From: Betaproteobacteria bacterium
Lineage (GTDB): Bacteria > Pseudomonadota > Gammaproteobacteria > Burkholderiales > SG8-41
Direction: 5' to 3'
Assembly (NCBI GenBank): GCA_021414185.1
Contig: JAIOOZ010000301.1
Location: 1-7,361, forward strand
DNA: 7,361 nt
Position numbers and translations under genes: made by a program. How positions within the stretch are numbered: the first letter of the stretch is position 1; every line of letters starts with the position of its first letter. The notes below the pieces were generated by a model that was given only the letters and a program-made list of their open reading frames with translations, made no database searches and was not told the DNA's origin. This document shows, in pieces, positions 1-5,558 of this stretch.

Positions 1-1
1 C

Positions 2-859
2 CCTGGCGGCGGCAACGATTTGCTCGCGCGCGCAATGGCGACACGGTTGACCGAATCTCTCGGCCAGCAATACGTCGTCGACAACCGCGGCGGCGCGGGC
101 GGATTGATCGGCGGACAACTCGCCGCGACCGCCGACCCGGATGGCTACACGCTGTTTCTCGGCAGCATGGGCAGCCTCGCGCACAATCCCGCGTTGCGGC
201 CGGACCTGCCTTACAAGCCGGTGCGCGATTTCGCGGGGGTCACGCTGCTGGTGACTTCGCCATTCATATTGGTGGTCCACCCCGGCGTCGCGGCCACCAA
301 CGTGCGCGAACTGCTTGCACTCGCGCGCGCGAAACCCGGCGCGCTCAACTTTGGTTCCGCGGGCGTGGCCTCGTCGTTGCACCTGACGGGCGAACTCTTC
401 AAGTTCACCACCAAAATAGATATCGTGCACGTTGCCTATAAAGGGACGGCACCTGCGCTCACCGATCTGATTGCCGGACAAGTGCAGATGGTGTTCAGCA
501 CCATCGCGCCGGCACTGCCTCTCGTGAAAAGCGGCAAGTTCCGCGCCCTCGGCGTCACCACGGCACAGCGTACCAAGGGGGCGCCCGATATACCGACGAT
601 TGCGGAATCTGGCGTGCCGGGATTCGCAGTGGAAAATTGGCAGGGCATCGTCGCACCGGCGAAAACGCCGCGCGCGGTCGTCGAAAAGCTCAACCGTGAG
701 TTGGTAAAAATCGTGGCGCAGCCGGCCATCGTCGATATGTTCACGAACCAGGGGCTGGATGCAGTTGGCAACACGCCCGCGGCTTTCGACAAGGTGATCC
801 GCACCGAAATCGAAAAGTGGACCGCGCTCGTGAAAGCTGCTGGCATCAAGGTCGACTGA
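2..859 (+). CDS. Bug/TctC-family tripartite tricarboxylate transporter substrate-binding protein, 5' partial
   Basis: Periplasmic receptor of the Bug (TctC) family, which binds a small organic solute, often a carboxylate or amino acid, and delivers it to a TctA/TctB-type membrane complex. The reading frame is open from base 2 and gives 285 residues. The TTG at 20-22 is in frame but is not the start, because family sequence (PGGGNDLLAR) continues upstream to the window edge. About 40 residues, including the signal peptide and first strand, are therefore missing. Visible family marks are TESLGQQYVVDNRGGAGG, the ADPDGYTLFLG segment, the HVAYKGTAPAL loop, and the ENWQGIVAPAKTP segment followed by helix VVEKLN. 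The C-terminal end (EKWTALVKAAGIKVD) is typical and complete, with TGA at 857-859. It resembles the - strand paralogue at 4464-5426 (shared TESLGQQ and WQGIVAPA.TP) more than the one at 2940-3920. The ligand cannot be inferred. No membrane subunit genes follow it; the next gene is a regulator. Confidence 0.95.
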   Translation, partial: PGGGNDLLARAMATRLTESLGQQYVVDNRGGAGGLIGGQLAATADPDGYTLFLGSMGSLAHNPALRPDLPYKPVRDFAGVTLLVTSPFILVVHPGVAATNVRELLALARAKPGALNFGSAGVASSLHLTGELFKFTTKIDIVHVAYKGTAPALTDLIAGQVQMVFSTIAPALPLVKSGKFRALGVTTAQRTKGAPDIPTIAESGVPGFAVENWQGIVAPAKTPRAVVEKLNRELVKIVAQPAIVDMFTNQGLDAVGNTPAAFDKVIRTEIEKWTALVKAAGIKVD

Positions 860-880
860 ATCGTTAAGTAACTATATATA

Positions 881-907
881 AACAGTTTTCCATACCTGTA
901 AACTGTT
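881..907. promoter_or_regulatory. Perfect 8-bp inverted repeat, candidate operator overlapping the regulator's -35 box
   Basis: AACAGTTT (881-888) and its exact reverse complement AAACTGTT (900-907) are separated by 11 bases, so the half-site centres are 19 bp apart, about two helical turns. The right arm overlaps the first two bases of the TTGACA hexamer at 906-911. This spacing and position suit a dimeric repressor, and the adjacent GntR/FCD gene is the natural candidate for autoregulation (inference). A weak hairpin at the end of the preceding Bug gene is the alternative. The arms are AT-rich and no T-run follows, so an intrinsic terminator is unlikely. Confidence 0.5.
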
Positions 908-934
908 GACAATTCGTTTTCTGCCGCTTATCTT
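906..934 (+). promoter_or_regulatory. Sigma70-type promoter for the GntR regulator gene
   Basis: A perfect -35 hexamer TTGACA (906-911) is followed by exactly 17 bp and TATCTT (929-934), which matches four of six -10 consensus positions. Transcription would be expected to begin around 941-942, the same place as the GTG start codon at 941. No Shine-Dalgarno sequence lies in front of that GTG, which agrees with a leaderless transcript. Predicted from sequence only. Confidence 0.55.
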
Positions 935-940
935 AGCGGC
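923..940. promoter_or_regulatory. 6-bp inverted repeat bracketing the -10 box
   Basis: GCCGCT (923-928) and its exact reverse complement AGCGGC (935-940) enclose the six-base -10 hexamer TATCTT. The right arm ends immediately before the GTG start codon. It could be a second operator half-site pair or a small hairpin at the start of any longer upstream transcript. With six-base arms, chance is possible. Confidence 0.3.
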
Positions 941-1666
941 GTGGCTCTTCACTCCGTCCGCAAATCCACTCCCTCGACTCCGCCCGCCAGCGCCGCAGAC
1001 GCCGTTGAATTACGGCGTTCGCAGACGCTGGTAAACATCTGCCAGGCCGAGATCGAACGCATGATCCTCGCGCACGAACTGGAGCGCGGCGGACGCATTA
1101 ACGAACTGGCACTCGCGGCACGCCTCGGCATCAGCCGCGGGCCGGTGCGCGAAGCCTGCCGCACTCTCACCCAGGCCGGTCTGCTGGAAACCCACGCCAA
1201 TCGCGGTTTTTTCGTGCGCAAGCTCGCGCACAAAGACGTGATCGACTTGTATGACCTGCGCGCCGGATTGATGCGGCTGGCTGGCGAACTGATCGTGCAA
1301 CATGCGACCGACGAACAACTGGCCGCGCTGCGCACGTTCGTTGACGGGATGGAACAGGCCCGCGTGCAAAACGATACGGCCCGCTTTCAGGAACTCAACG
1401 CCGCATTCCATGCCGCGCTGGTCGAGGCGGCGGGCAACCGCCGGCTGCAGGAAATCTATGACGGGCTCGTCAAGGAACTGCGGCTCTTCCGCCAGCTCGG
1501 GCTCGCATCCGGCGAAGCCATGACAGCGTCCAACAACGAACATCGCGCCATCGTTGACGCTATCGCGGCGCGCGATGCCGCGCGTGCCGCAATCGCGATG
1601 GCGGACCATATCCTGCAGGGCAAAGCGCGTTTTCTCAGCGCCGCCGGCGACGACCTCGATGAATAG
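941..1666 (+). CDS. GntR-family transcriptional regulator, FadR/FCD subfamily
   Basis: Cytoplasmic DNA-binding regulator of 241 residues, usual for the FCD branch of GntR. Residues 30-95 form the winged helix: ELALAARLGISRGPVREA (about 55-72) is the helix-turn-helix and RGFFV (88-92) the wing. Residues 98-235 are the all-helical FCD effector domain, with FHAALVEAAGN (156-166) and NEHRAIVDAIAARD (199-212). H157, H201 and H223 fit the metal-binding histidines of FCD domains. The aspartate often found four residues before the first of these is Asn153 here. The first 25 residues are a Ser/Pro/Ala-rich tail. GTG at 941 is the first start in the frame after a stop at 899-901 and has no Shine-Dalgarno; a later start (for example Met41) would cut into the DNA-binding domain. 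The oxidoreductase gene starts 30 bp after its stop, suggesting co-transcription. FCD regulators usually respond to small organic acids; the effector here is unknown. Confidence 0.93.
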   Translation: MALHSVRKSTPSTPPASAADAVELRRSQTLVNICQAEIERMILAHELERGGRINELALAARLGISRGPVREACRTLTQAGLLETHANRGFFVRKLAHKDVIDLYDLRAGLMRLAGELIVQHATDEQLAALRTFVDGMEQARVQNDTARFQELNAAFHAALVEAAGNRRLQEIYDGLVKELRLFRQLGLASGEAMTASNNEHRAIVDAIAARDAARAAIAMADHILQGKARFLSAAGDDLDE

Positions 1667-1696
1667 CAAACTCAACTCAACTACGAAGGCACAACG

Positions 1697-2740
1697 ATGA
1701 AGTTCAGCAACTTTTTGTTCCCCGCGGTGATGGACCCGAACGACGACCACCGGATCATCCAGGAGACACTGCAGGAGGCGAAGTTATGCGACGACCTCGG
1801 CATGGACATGCTGTGGCTCGCGGAACATCACTTCGACGGCATCTGCGCCTACGTCGACCCGGTCAGCTTCGCGGCGGCGCTGGCGGCGTGCACCAAGCGG
1901 ATCAACATCGGCTTCGCGGTCGCGCAGATGTCGCTCCACCACCCGATACGCATGGCCGAGCAGATGGCGCTGATCGACAACATCAGCAAGGGCCGGCTGA
2001 CGGTCGGCCTCGGCCGCGGCACCGCCTACAACATCTACGACTACCAGGGCTACGGCATCGACCCCGCGGAAGCCTACGACCGGCTGGTCGAAGCCGAAGA
2101 GATCATGATCAAGGCGTGGACCACCGAGAACTACGAGCACAAGGGCAAGTTCTGGAACATCCGCCTGCCGCTCCTGCGCCCCCGTCCTTACACCAAGCCG
2201 CATCCGCCCATCGTGCGCGCGTGCTCCGGCGAAGAGGCGATGGTCGGCATGGCGCGCGCCGGCCGCCCTTTCCTGATGAACATCCAGAGCAACGAAGTTA
2301 CCAGGCACCGCATGGACCTCTACCGCAAGACGATGCGTGAATCCGGCTTCGATGAAGCGGCTGTCGCACGCAACGTCGACGACACCTGGATCTGGAAAAA
2401 CATTTTCGTCGGCGAGACCGACGCCGAGGCCGAGCGCCTCGCCATGCCCGCATTCAACACCCAGCAGGCCTTCCGCTCCGCCATGCGCGAAAAAGTCTAC
2501 AAGAAACAGGGCCTGCTGCTGAAAACGGAAACAGCACCAGCGGCGCGCAACCAGTCCCAGCATTCAATATTGTGCGGCTCGCCGGAGACTATCACTGAAG
2601 CGCTGATGGAAATCGACAAGATAGGCGTCGGCGGCATGATCCTGGTGTTCCGCATCGGCCCCATGCCCTATGAAGTCGCGGCACACAGCATCCGCCTCTT
2701 CATGGAAAAAGTCGCGCCGAATTTCAAGAAAGCCGCTTAA
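1697..2740 (+). CDS. LLM-class (luciferase-like) flavin-dependent oxidoreductase
   Basis: Cytoplasmic enzyme of 347 residues with a bacterial-luciferase TIM-barrel fold. Such enzymes usually take reduced FMN from a separate reductase and oxygenate or oxidise an organic substrate. Visible marks are the N-terminal strand FSNFLFPAV, the LWLAEHHFD motif (39-46) typical of the family, the segment around LIDNISKGRLTVGLGRG (92-108), RPRPYTKPHPPI (161-172), and C-terminal GSPETI (294-299) followed by a glycine-rich strand. Length is normal and the frame is intact. The ATG start is backed by GAAGG (1685-1689) seven bases upstream. The gene lies 30 bp downstream of the GntR regulator and is likely in its operon; the gap contains three near-copies of a 5-mer (AACTC) of no obvious role. 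No flavin reductase gene is seen in the window, so the reduced-flavin supply must come from elsewhere. An F420-dependent relative is possible from the fold but less likely in this kind of organism. Substrate not predictable. Confidence 0.92.
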   Translation: MKFSNFLFPAVMDPNDDHRIIQETLQEAKLCDDLGMDMLWLAEHHFDGICAYVDPVSFAAALAACTKRINIGFAVAQMSLHHPIRMAEQMALIDNISKGRLTVGLGRGTAYNIYDYQGYGIDPAEAYDRLVEAEEIMIKAWTTENYEHKGKFWNIRLPLLRPRPYTKPHPPIVRACSGEEAMVGMARAGRPFLMNIQSNEVTRHRMDLYRKTMRESGFDEAAVARNVDDTWIWKNIFVGETDAEAERLAMPAFNTQQAFRSAMREKVYKKQGLLLKTETAPAARNQSQHSILCGSPETITEALMEIDKIGVGGMILVFRIGPMPYEVAAHSIRLFMEKVAPNFKKAA

Positions 2741-2743
2741 AAT

Positions 2744-2772
2744 AGTTTTAAGTTGCGGGCGATTTAAAAACT
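2744..2772. other. AT-rich imperfect inverted repeat after the LLM gene
   Basis: AGTTTTAA (2744-2751) pairs with TTAAAAACT (2764-2772) across 12 bases, with a single extra A in the right arm. It begins four bases after the LLM stop codon. It might contribute to 3'-end stability or termination, but it has no GC-rich stem, so support is weak. Its AGTTTT core resembles the inverted repeat at 881-907. Confidence 0.2.
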
Positions 2773-2776
2773 CATT

Positions 2777-2890
2777 CCTTCCCCTTTCGATGGAGATACC
2801 CGGACGGGTACAGGGGGAAGGCCAGGATGGGGGTGGGTCTCATTTTCGGACTCACCCATCCCCACCCCAACCCTCCCCTTGAAGGGGAGG
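2777..2890. repeat. REP/REPIN-like palindromic repeat element, copy 1
   Basis: An intergenic double-hairpin element. The left hairpin has CCTTCCCC (2777-2784) against GGGGAAGG (2814-2821), with an enlarged loop that itself holds TACCCG-GA-CGGGTA (2797-2810). Then GGATGGGGGTGGGT (2825-2838) pairs with ACCCATCCCCACCC (2854-2867) across a 15-base loop with one G/T mismatch. The right hairpin is CCTCCCCTTGAAGGGGAGG (2872-2890), shared base for base with copy 2. It fills most of the 199-bp gap between the LLM gene and the second Bug gene. The architecture is that of REP doublets, which are usually moved in trans and found between genes. No coding function; the short reading frames across it are chance. 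Confidence 0.75.
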
Positions 2891-2939
2891 GAGAATACTT
2901 TGAGACAGCTCCAACAATAACTACTAAGGAGGAGCGTCT

Positions 2940-3920
2940 ATGCGTCACATCATCGGGCACATCTGTGCCATTGTCTTTTTCTCCGTCGCCGGTCAGGCGC
3001 TCGCGCAAACCGCCGGCAATTATCCGAACAAGCCGCTACGGCTGGTAGTGGGATTCCCCGCCGGCGGCCCCGCGGATATTTTCGGGCGCGCCATCGCACA
3101 AAAATTAACCGAGGTGATCGGCCAGCAGGTGGTTGTGGACAATCGCGCGGGCGCGGGCGGCATCGTCGCCACCGAAAACGTCGCCAAGTCGCCGGCCGAC
3201 GGCTATACGTTCTATCTCGGCAGCAGCGCGGTGCTGTCTTTTTACGCCAACCTCTACGACAAGCTGCCTTACGATCTCAACCGCGATTTCGTGCCCGTCA
3301 CCTTGGCAGTGGCGGTGCCCGAAATGCTGGTGGTGCATCCATCGCTGCCGGTAAAGACCGCGAAAGAATTCGTCGCGCTCGCGAAATCAAAACCCGGCCA
3401 GTTGGTTTACGGCTCGACCGGCAACGGCAATATGCCCAACCTCGCGTTCGAGTCGTTCAAGATCGCCGCAGGCGTCAACATTCTGCACGTGCCATACAAG
3501 GGCGCCGCACCGGCGGTGATCGATCTCCTGGGCGGACATGTGCAGGCGACGATACTCGACCTGCCGGTGCTGTTGCCGCACGTGCAGGGCGGCCGGATGC
3601 GCGCGCTCGCGATTGCCACGGCCAAGCGCGCAACACCGCTGCCCAACGTGCCGACGATGATAGAAGCCGGTTATCCGTCGGTGAACGCGGACAATTGGTA
3701 CGGGATAGTAGTTGCCGCTGCGACGCCGAAAGACGTCATCGGCAAACTGCACGCAGCGCTGACCACCACGCTGCAGTCCGCCGATCTCAAGCAGAAATTT
3801 GCCGCCCAGGGCGCCACTTCGATGTCGACGACACCCGAAGAACTTGCCGCTTACATGCGCGACGAAACGGCCAAGTGGGGCAAGGTCATCAAGACTTCAG
3901 GCATCAAGATCGACCAGTGA
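2940..3920 (+). CDS. Bug/TctC-family tripartite tricarboxylate transporter substrate-binding protein (complete)
   Basis: Periplasmic solute receptor of 326 residues, normal family length. Residues 1-22 form a Sec signal peptide: MRH, then a hydrophobic core IIGHICAIVFFSVA, ending ALA before Gln23. The mature protein starts near NYPNKPLRLVVGFPAGG (27-43). The loop PAGGPAD (40-46), VVVDNRAGAGG (64-74), SPADGYTFYLG (84-94), GSTGNGN (158-164) and HVPYKGAAPA (183-192) are the family's ligand-contact and interdomain signatures. DNWYGIVVAAATP (251-263) precedes the C-terminal helices. The start is certain: AAGGAGG (2926-2932) lies seven bases before ATG, the strongest ribosome-binding site in the window. 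It is separated from the LLM gene by repeat copy 1 and from the convergent VOC gene by copy 2, so it may be a separate transcription unit; I found no convincing promoter for it. Ligand unknown; no TctA/TctB neighbour is visible. Confidence 0.95.
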   Translation: MRHIIGHICAIVFFSVAGQALAQTAGNYPNKPLRLVVGFPAGGPADIFGRAIAQKLTEVIGQQVVVDNRAGAGGIVATENVAKSPADGYTFYLGSSAVLSFYANLYDKLPYDLNRDFVPVTLAVAVPEMLVVHPSLPVKTAKEFVALAKSKPGQLVYGSTGNGNMPNLAFESFKIAAGVNILHVPYKGAAPAVIDLLGGHVQATILDLPVLLPHVQGGRMRALAIATAKRATPLPNVPTMIEAGYPSVNADNWYGIVVAAATPKDVIGKLHAALTTTLQSADLKQKFAAQGATSMSTTPEELAAYMRDETAKWGKVIKTSGIKIDQ

Positions 3921-3926
3921 TTAACT

Positions 3927-4022
3927 CCTTCCCCTTCAAGGGGAAGGCTGGGATGGGGATGGGTTCCTGATTCGTACGCGCATACACCCATCCCCACCTC
4001 GATCCTCCCCTTGAAGGGGAGG
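3927..4022. repeat. REP/REPIN-like palindromic repeat element, copy 2
   Basis: Double-hairpin element filling the 110-bp gap between two convergent genes. The left hairpin (3927-3947) has perfect 10-bp arms, CCTTCCCCTT and AAGGGGAAGG, around a single C. TGGGGATGGGT (3954-3964) pairs perfectly with ACCCATCCCCA (3986-3996) around a 21-base loop. The right hairpin (4004-4022) is CCTCCCCTTGAAGGGGAGG, identical to copy 1. The order of left and right hairpins matches copy 1, so the two are direct repeats. It may double as a 3'-end structure for both genes, but no T-run follows on either strand, so it is not a classical intrinsic terminator. Confidence 0.78.
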
Positions 4023-4030
4023 AAGATTAA

Positions 4031-4432
4031 CTAAGGCTGCTCTTTCCTGCTGAGCAGTTCGACGCTCACACCATCCGGCGCATCGACGAACGCGATGCGC
4101 GTGGTCGGGTTGATATCGGTGGGCTCCATGCTGAACGCGACGCCTTTTGCTTTCAGCCCCGCGCAAAAACCATCGAAGTCACCTTTGACCTGGAACCCGA
4201 AGTGGTCGGCGCCCCATTCGAGGTTAGCCTTGTCCTTTGCGGTCTCACCGGGCCGCTGGCCGCGCACGATAATCATCGCGCCGCCGAACGACAGGTAAAT
4301 CTGCGGTGCGCCATGGGTCATTGCGCTCTTGACGAGCTTGCCGCCGAGTTTATCGACGTACCAGCCGGCGGCGGCGTCCGGATCCTTGGCGATGACGTGG
4401 ACGTGATCGAATGCAAGCGTAGCAGTAGTCAT
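4031..4432 (-). CDS. VOC-superfamily (glyoxalase/bleomycin-resistance fold) protein
   Basis: Small cytoplasmic protein of 133 residues with the paired beta-alpha-beta-beta-beta modules of the vicinal oxygen chelate superfamily. The first module starts at FDHVHVIAKDPDAAAGWYVDKLGG (8-31) and the second at WGADHFGFQV (73-82). H10 (or H12), H77 and E125 (in VSVELL) sit where these proteins bind a divalent metal, so a metal-dependent enzyme such as a lyase, isomerase/epimerase or dioxygenase-like protein is plausible; the superfamily is too diverse to choose. DAPDGVSVELL (117-127) is a typical ending. It is the downstream gene of a pair, 31 bp after the third Bug gene on the - strand, with a weak AGAGAG seven bases before its ATG. 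The pairing suggests it acts on the solute captured by that receptor or a product of it (inference). It ends in TAG at 4031-4033, just beyond repeat copy 2. Confidence 0.88.
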   Translation of the reverse strand: MTTATLAFDHVHVIAKDPDAAAGWYVDKLGGKLVKSAMTHGAPQIYLSFGGAMIIVRGQRPGETAKDKANLEWGADHFGFQVKGDFDGFCAGLKAKGVAFSMEPTDINPTTRIAFVDAPDGVSVELLSRKEQP

Positions 4433-4463
4433 TAAGTTGCTCTCTTATCAATGATAGGCAGGA

Positions 4464-5426
4464 TCAATCGATGCGCGCGCCGGTGGCCTTGATGACCTTG
4501 GACCATTTCGCATTGTCGTCGCGGATGAGTTTCGCGAACTGCTCCGGCGTGGTGCCATAGAGCTCGAGGCCCATGTCGCGCAGACGCGCTTCGAACTCCG
4601 GGTTCTTCAGCGCCTTGATGAGATCGCCGTTCAGGCGGTTGATGATGTCGACCGGCGTGCCTGCCGGCGCGACTATGCCCTGCCACGTCAGAACTTCGAA
4701 GCCGGGCAGCACGTCGGCGATCGGCGGCAGATCGGGCAGCGCGGCGATGCGCTTCAACGTTGAAGTGCCGAGCCCGCGCAATTTGCCGGCCTTGATGAAC
4801 TGCACCGGTTCGGGCATCGGGTTCAGCATGAAATGCAGCCTGCCGCTGATGAGATCGAGCACGCCGGGGCCGGAGCCCTTGTACGGCACATGCGTGGCCT
4901 TGATGCCGGCCATCATGTTGAAGAGCTCACTGCCAAGATGCATGGAGCTGCCGTTGCCCGCCGACGGGAAATCCATCTGCCCCGGCTGTTTTTTTGCGAG
5001 TGCAATCAGCTCCTGGGTGTTCTTGACCGGCAACGACGGATGCACGCACAGGATCAGCGGCGCCGCCGTCAGCATGGAGACCGGCGCGAAATCCTTTTGC
5101 GGGTCCCAGGTGAGCTTGCTGTATAGGCTTTGGTTGGTCGACAGGAAAATAGTCGACATCAGGAGCGTATAGCCGTCGGCCGGGCTGCGCGCCGCGATTT
5201 CAGCCGCGATGTTGCCGCCGGCGCCGACGCGCGGGTCGACCGTCACCTGCTGGCCGAGGGATTCCGTGAGTTTTTGGGCGAACGCGCGCGCGACGACATC
5301 GCTCGCGCCGCCCGGCGCATAGGCGTTGATCAGGCGGATCGGCTTGGAGGGATAAGTCTGCGCGTGGCCGTGTGCGGAAATACCGGCGGCCAGCAGGGAC
5401 AAAGACAGGGCTGCAAAAGGACGCAT
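4464..5426 (-). CDS. Bug/TctC-family tripartite tricarboxylate transporter substrate-binding protein (complete, - strand)
   Basis: Third periplasmic receptor of this family, 320 residues. Residues 1-22 are a signal peptide: MRPF, hydrophobic ALSLSLLAAGISA, and a likely cut after GHA before Gln23. Family marks are YPSKPIRLINAYAPGG (25-40), TESLGQQVTVDPRVGAGG (54-71), SPADGYTLLM (81-90), the GNGSSMHLG loop (157-165), HVPYKGSGPG (179-188), TWQGIVAPAGTP (247-258) and a complete C-terminus ending ATGARID. Where the other two copies read VDNR it reads VDPR (63-66), a change next to the glycine-rich loop. The ATG start is supported by GAGGAG (5435-5440) eight bases upstream. It leads the VOC gene and lies 132 bp downstream of the large flavin oxidoreductase on the same strand. 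That gap carries a palindromic operator candidate, so it may have its own regulated promoter. Ligand unknown. Confidence 0.95.
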   Translation of the reverse strand: MRPFAALSLSLLAAGISAHGHAQTYPSKPIRLINAYAPGGASDVVARAFAQKLTESLGQQVTVDPRVGAGGNIAAEIAARSPADGYTLLMSTIFLSTNQSLYSKLTWDPQKDFAPVSMLTAAPLILCVHPSLPVKNTQELIALAKKQPGQMDFPSAGNGSSMHLGSELFNMMAGIKATHVPYKGSGPGVLDLISGRLHFMLNPMPEPVQFIKAGKLRGLGTSTLKRIAALPDLPPIADVLPGFEVLTWQGIVAPAGTPVDIINRLNGDLIKALKNPEFEARLRDMGLELYGTTPEQFAKLIRDDNAKWSKVIKATGARID

Positions 5427-5476
5427 GGGAAAAACTCCTCGCTACTGATTTTTAACTTATGGTCGAACGGCAAAAC

Positions 5477-5496
5477 ACAGTGCACTGTCGCAGTGT
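5477..5496. promoter_or_regulatory. Palindromic operator candidate upstream of the third Bug gene
   Basis: ACAGTGCACTGT (5477-5488) is a perfect 12-bp palindrome. Three bases beyond its CACTG half comes another half-site, CAGTG (5491-5495), so the stretch holds three alternating CAGTG/CACTG half-sites. It lies about 50 bp upstream of the ATG at 5426, within an otherwise unassigned 132-bp gap. This suits a dimeric transcription factor acting on the Bug-VOC gene pair. The binding protein is unknown and the arms differ from those at 881-907. Confidence 0.4.
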
Positions 5497-5504
5497 AGAG
5501 CCTC

Positions 5505-5533
5505 AGTTTAGTTCTTTTCGCAGCGGCGTTCCA
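5505..5533 (-). promoter_or_regulatory. Weak sigma70-like promoter candidate for the Bug-VOC pair
   Basis: On the - strand, TGGAAC (5533-5528) and TAAACT (5510-5505) are separated by 17 bp; they match three and four of six consensus positions. Transcription would start near 5498, which puts the palindrome at 5477-5488 just downstream, a position where a bound protein would block the polymerase. The match is weak and the genes could instead be transcribed by read-through from the oxidoreductase gene. Confidence 0.2.
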
Positions 5534-5558
5534 GCGCGGCAGGCGCGCGTTTATTTCG

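Noticed and set aside
20..22. TTG as the start of the first Bug gene
   Set aside because: Six upstream codons in frame (from base 2) encode the conserved PGGGND segment, so the gene is simply cut by the window edge.
881..907. Intrinsic terminator for the first Bug gene
   Set aside because: The stem is AT-rich with an 11-base loop and is followed by GACAATTCG rather than a run of T, so an operator is a better reading.
436..912. A 158-codon open frame on the - strand over the end of the first Bug gene and the promoter region
   Set aside because: Its translation is the shadow of the Bug gene, and its start lies within the regulator's promoter/operator region.
1010..1750. A 246-codon open frame on the - strand across the GntR gene and the start of the LLM gene
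   Set aside because: It runs antisense to two well-supported genes and over their junction, and its translation shows no family features.
1784..2563. A 259-codon open frame on the - strand inside the LLM gene
   Set aside because: It lies opposite a gene with strong family motifs, its translation shows no recognisable domain, and long antisense frames are expected in GC-rich coding DNA.
2900..2927. Promoter for the second Bug gene (TTGAGA, then TACTAA after 16 bp)
   Set aside because: The -10 match is poor and it would start transcription within the Shine-Dalgarno region, so translation from the strong ribosome-binding site would be lost.
2777..4022. CRISPR array or composite transposon made from the two related repeats
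   Set aside because: There are only two copies about 1.1 kb apart with a normal gene between them, no transposase and no regular spacers; they fit REP-type elements instead.
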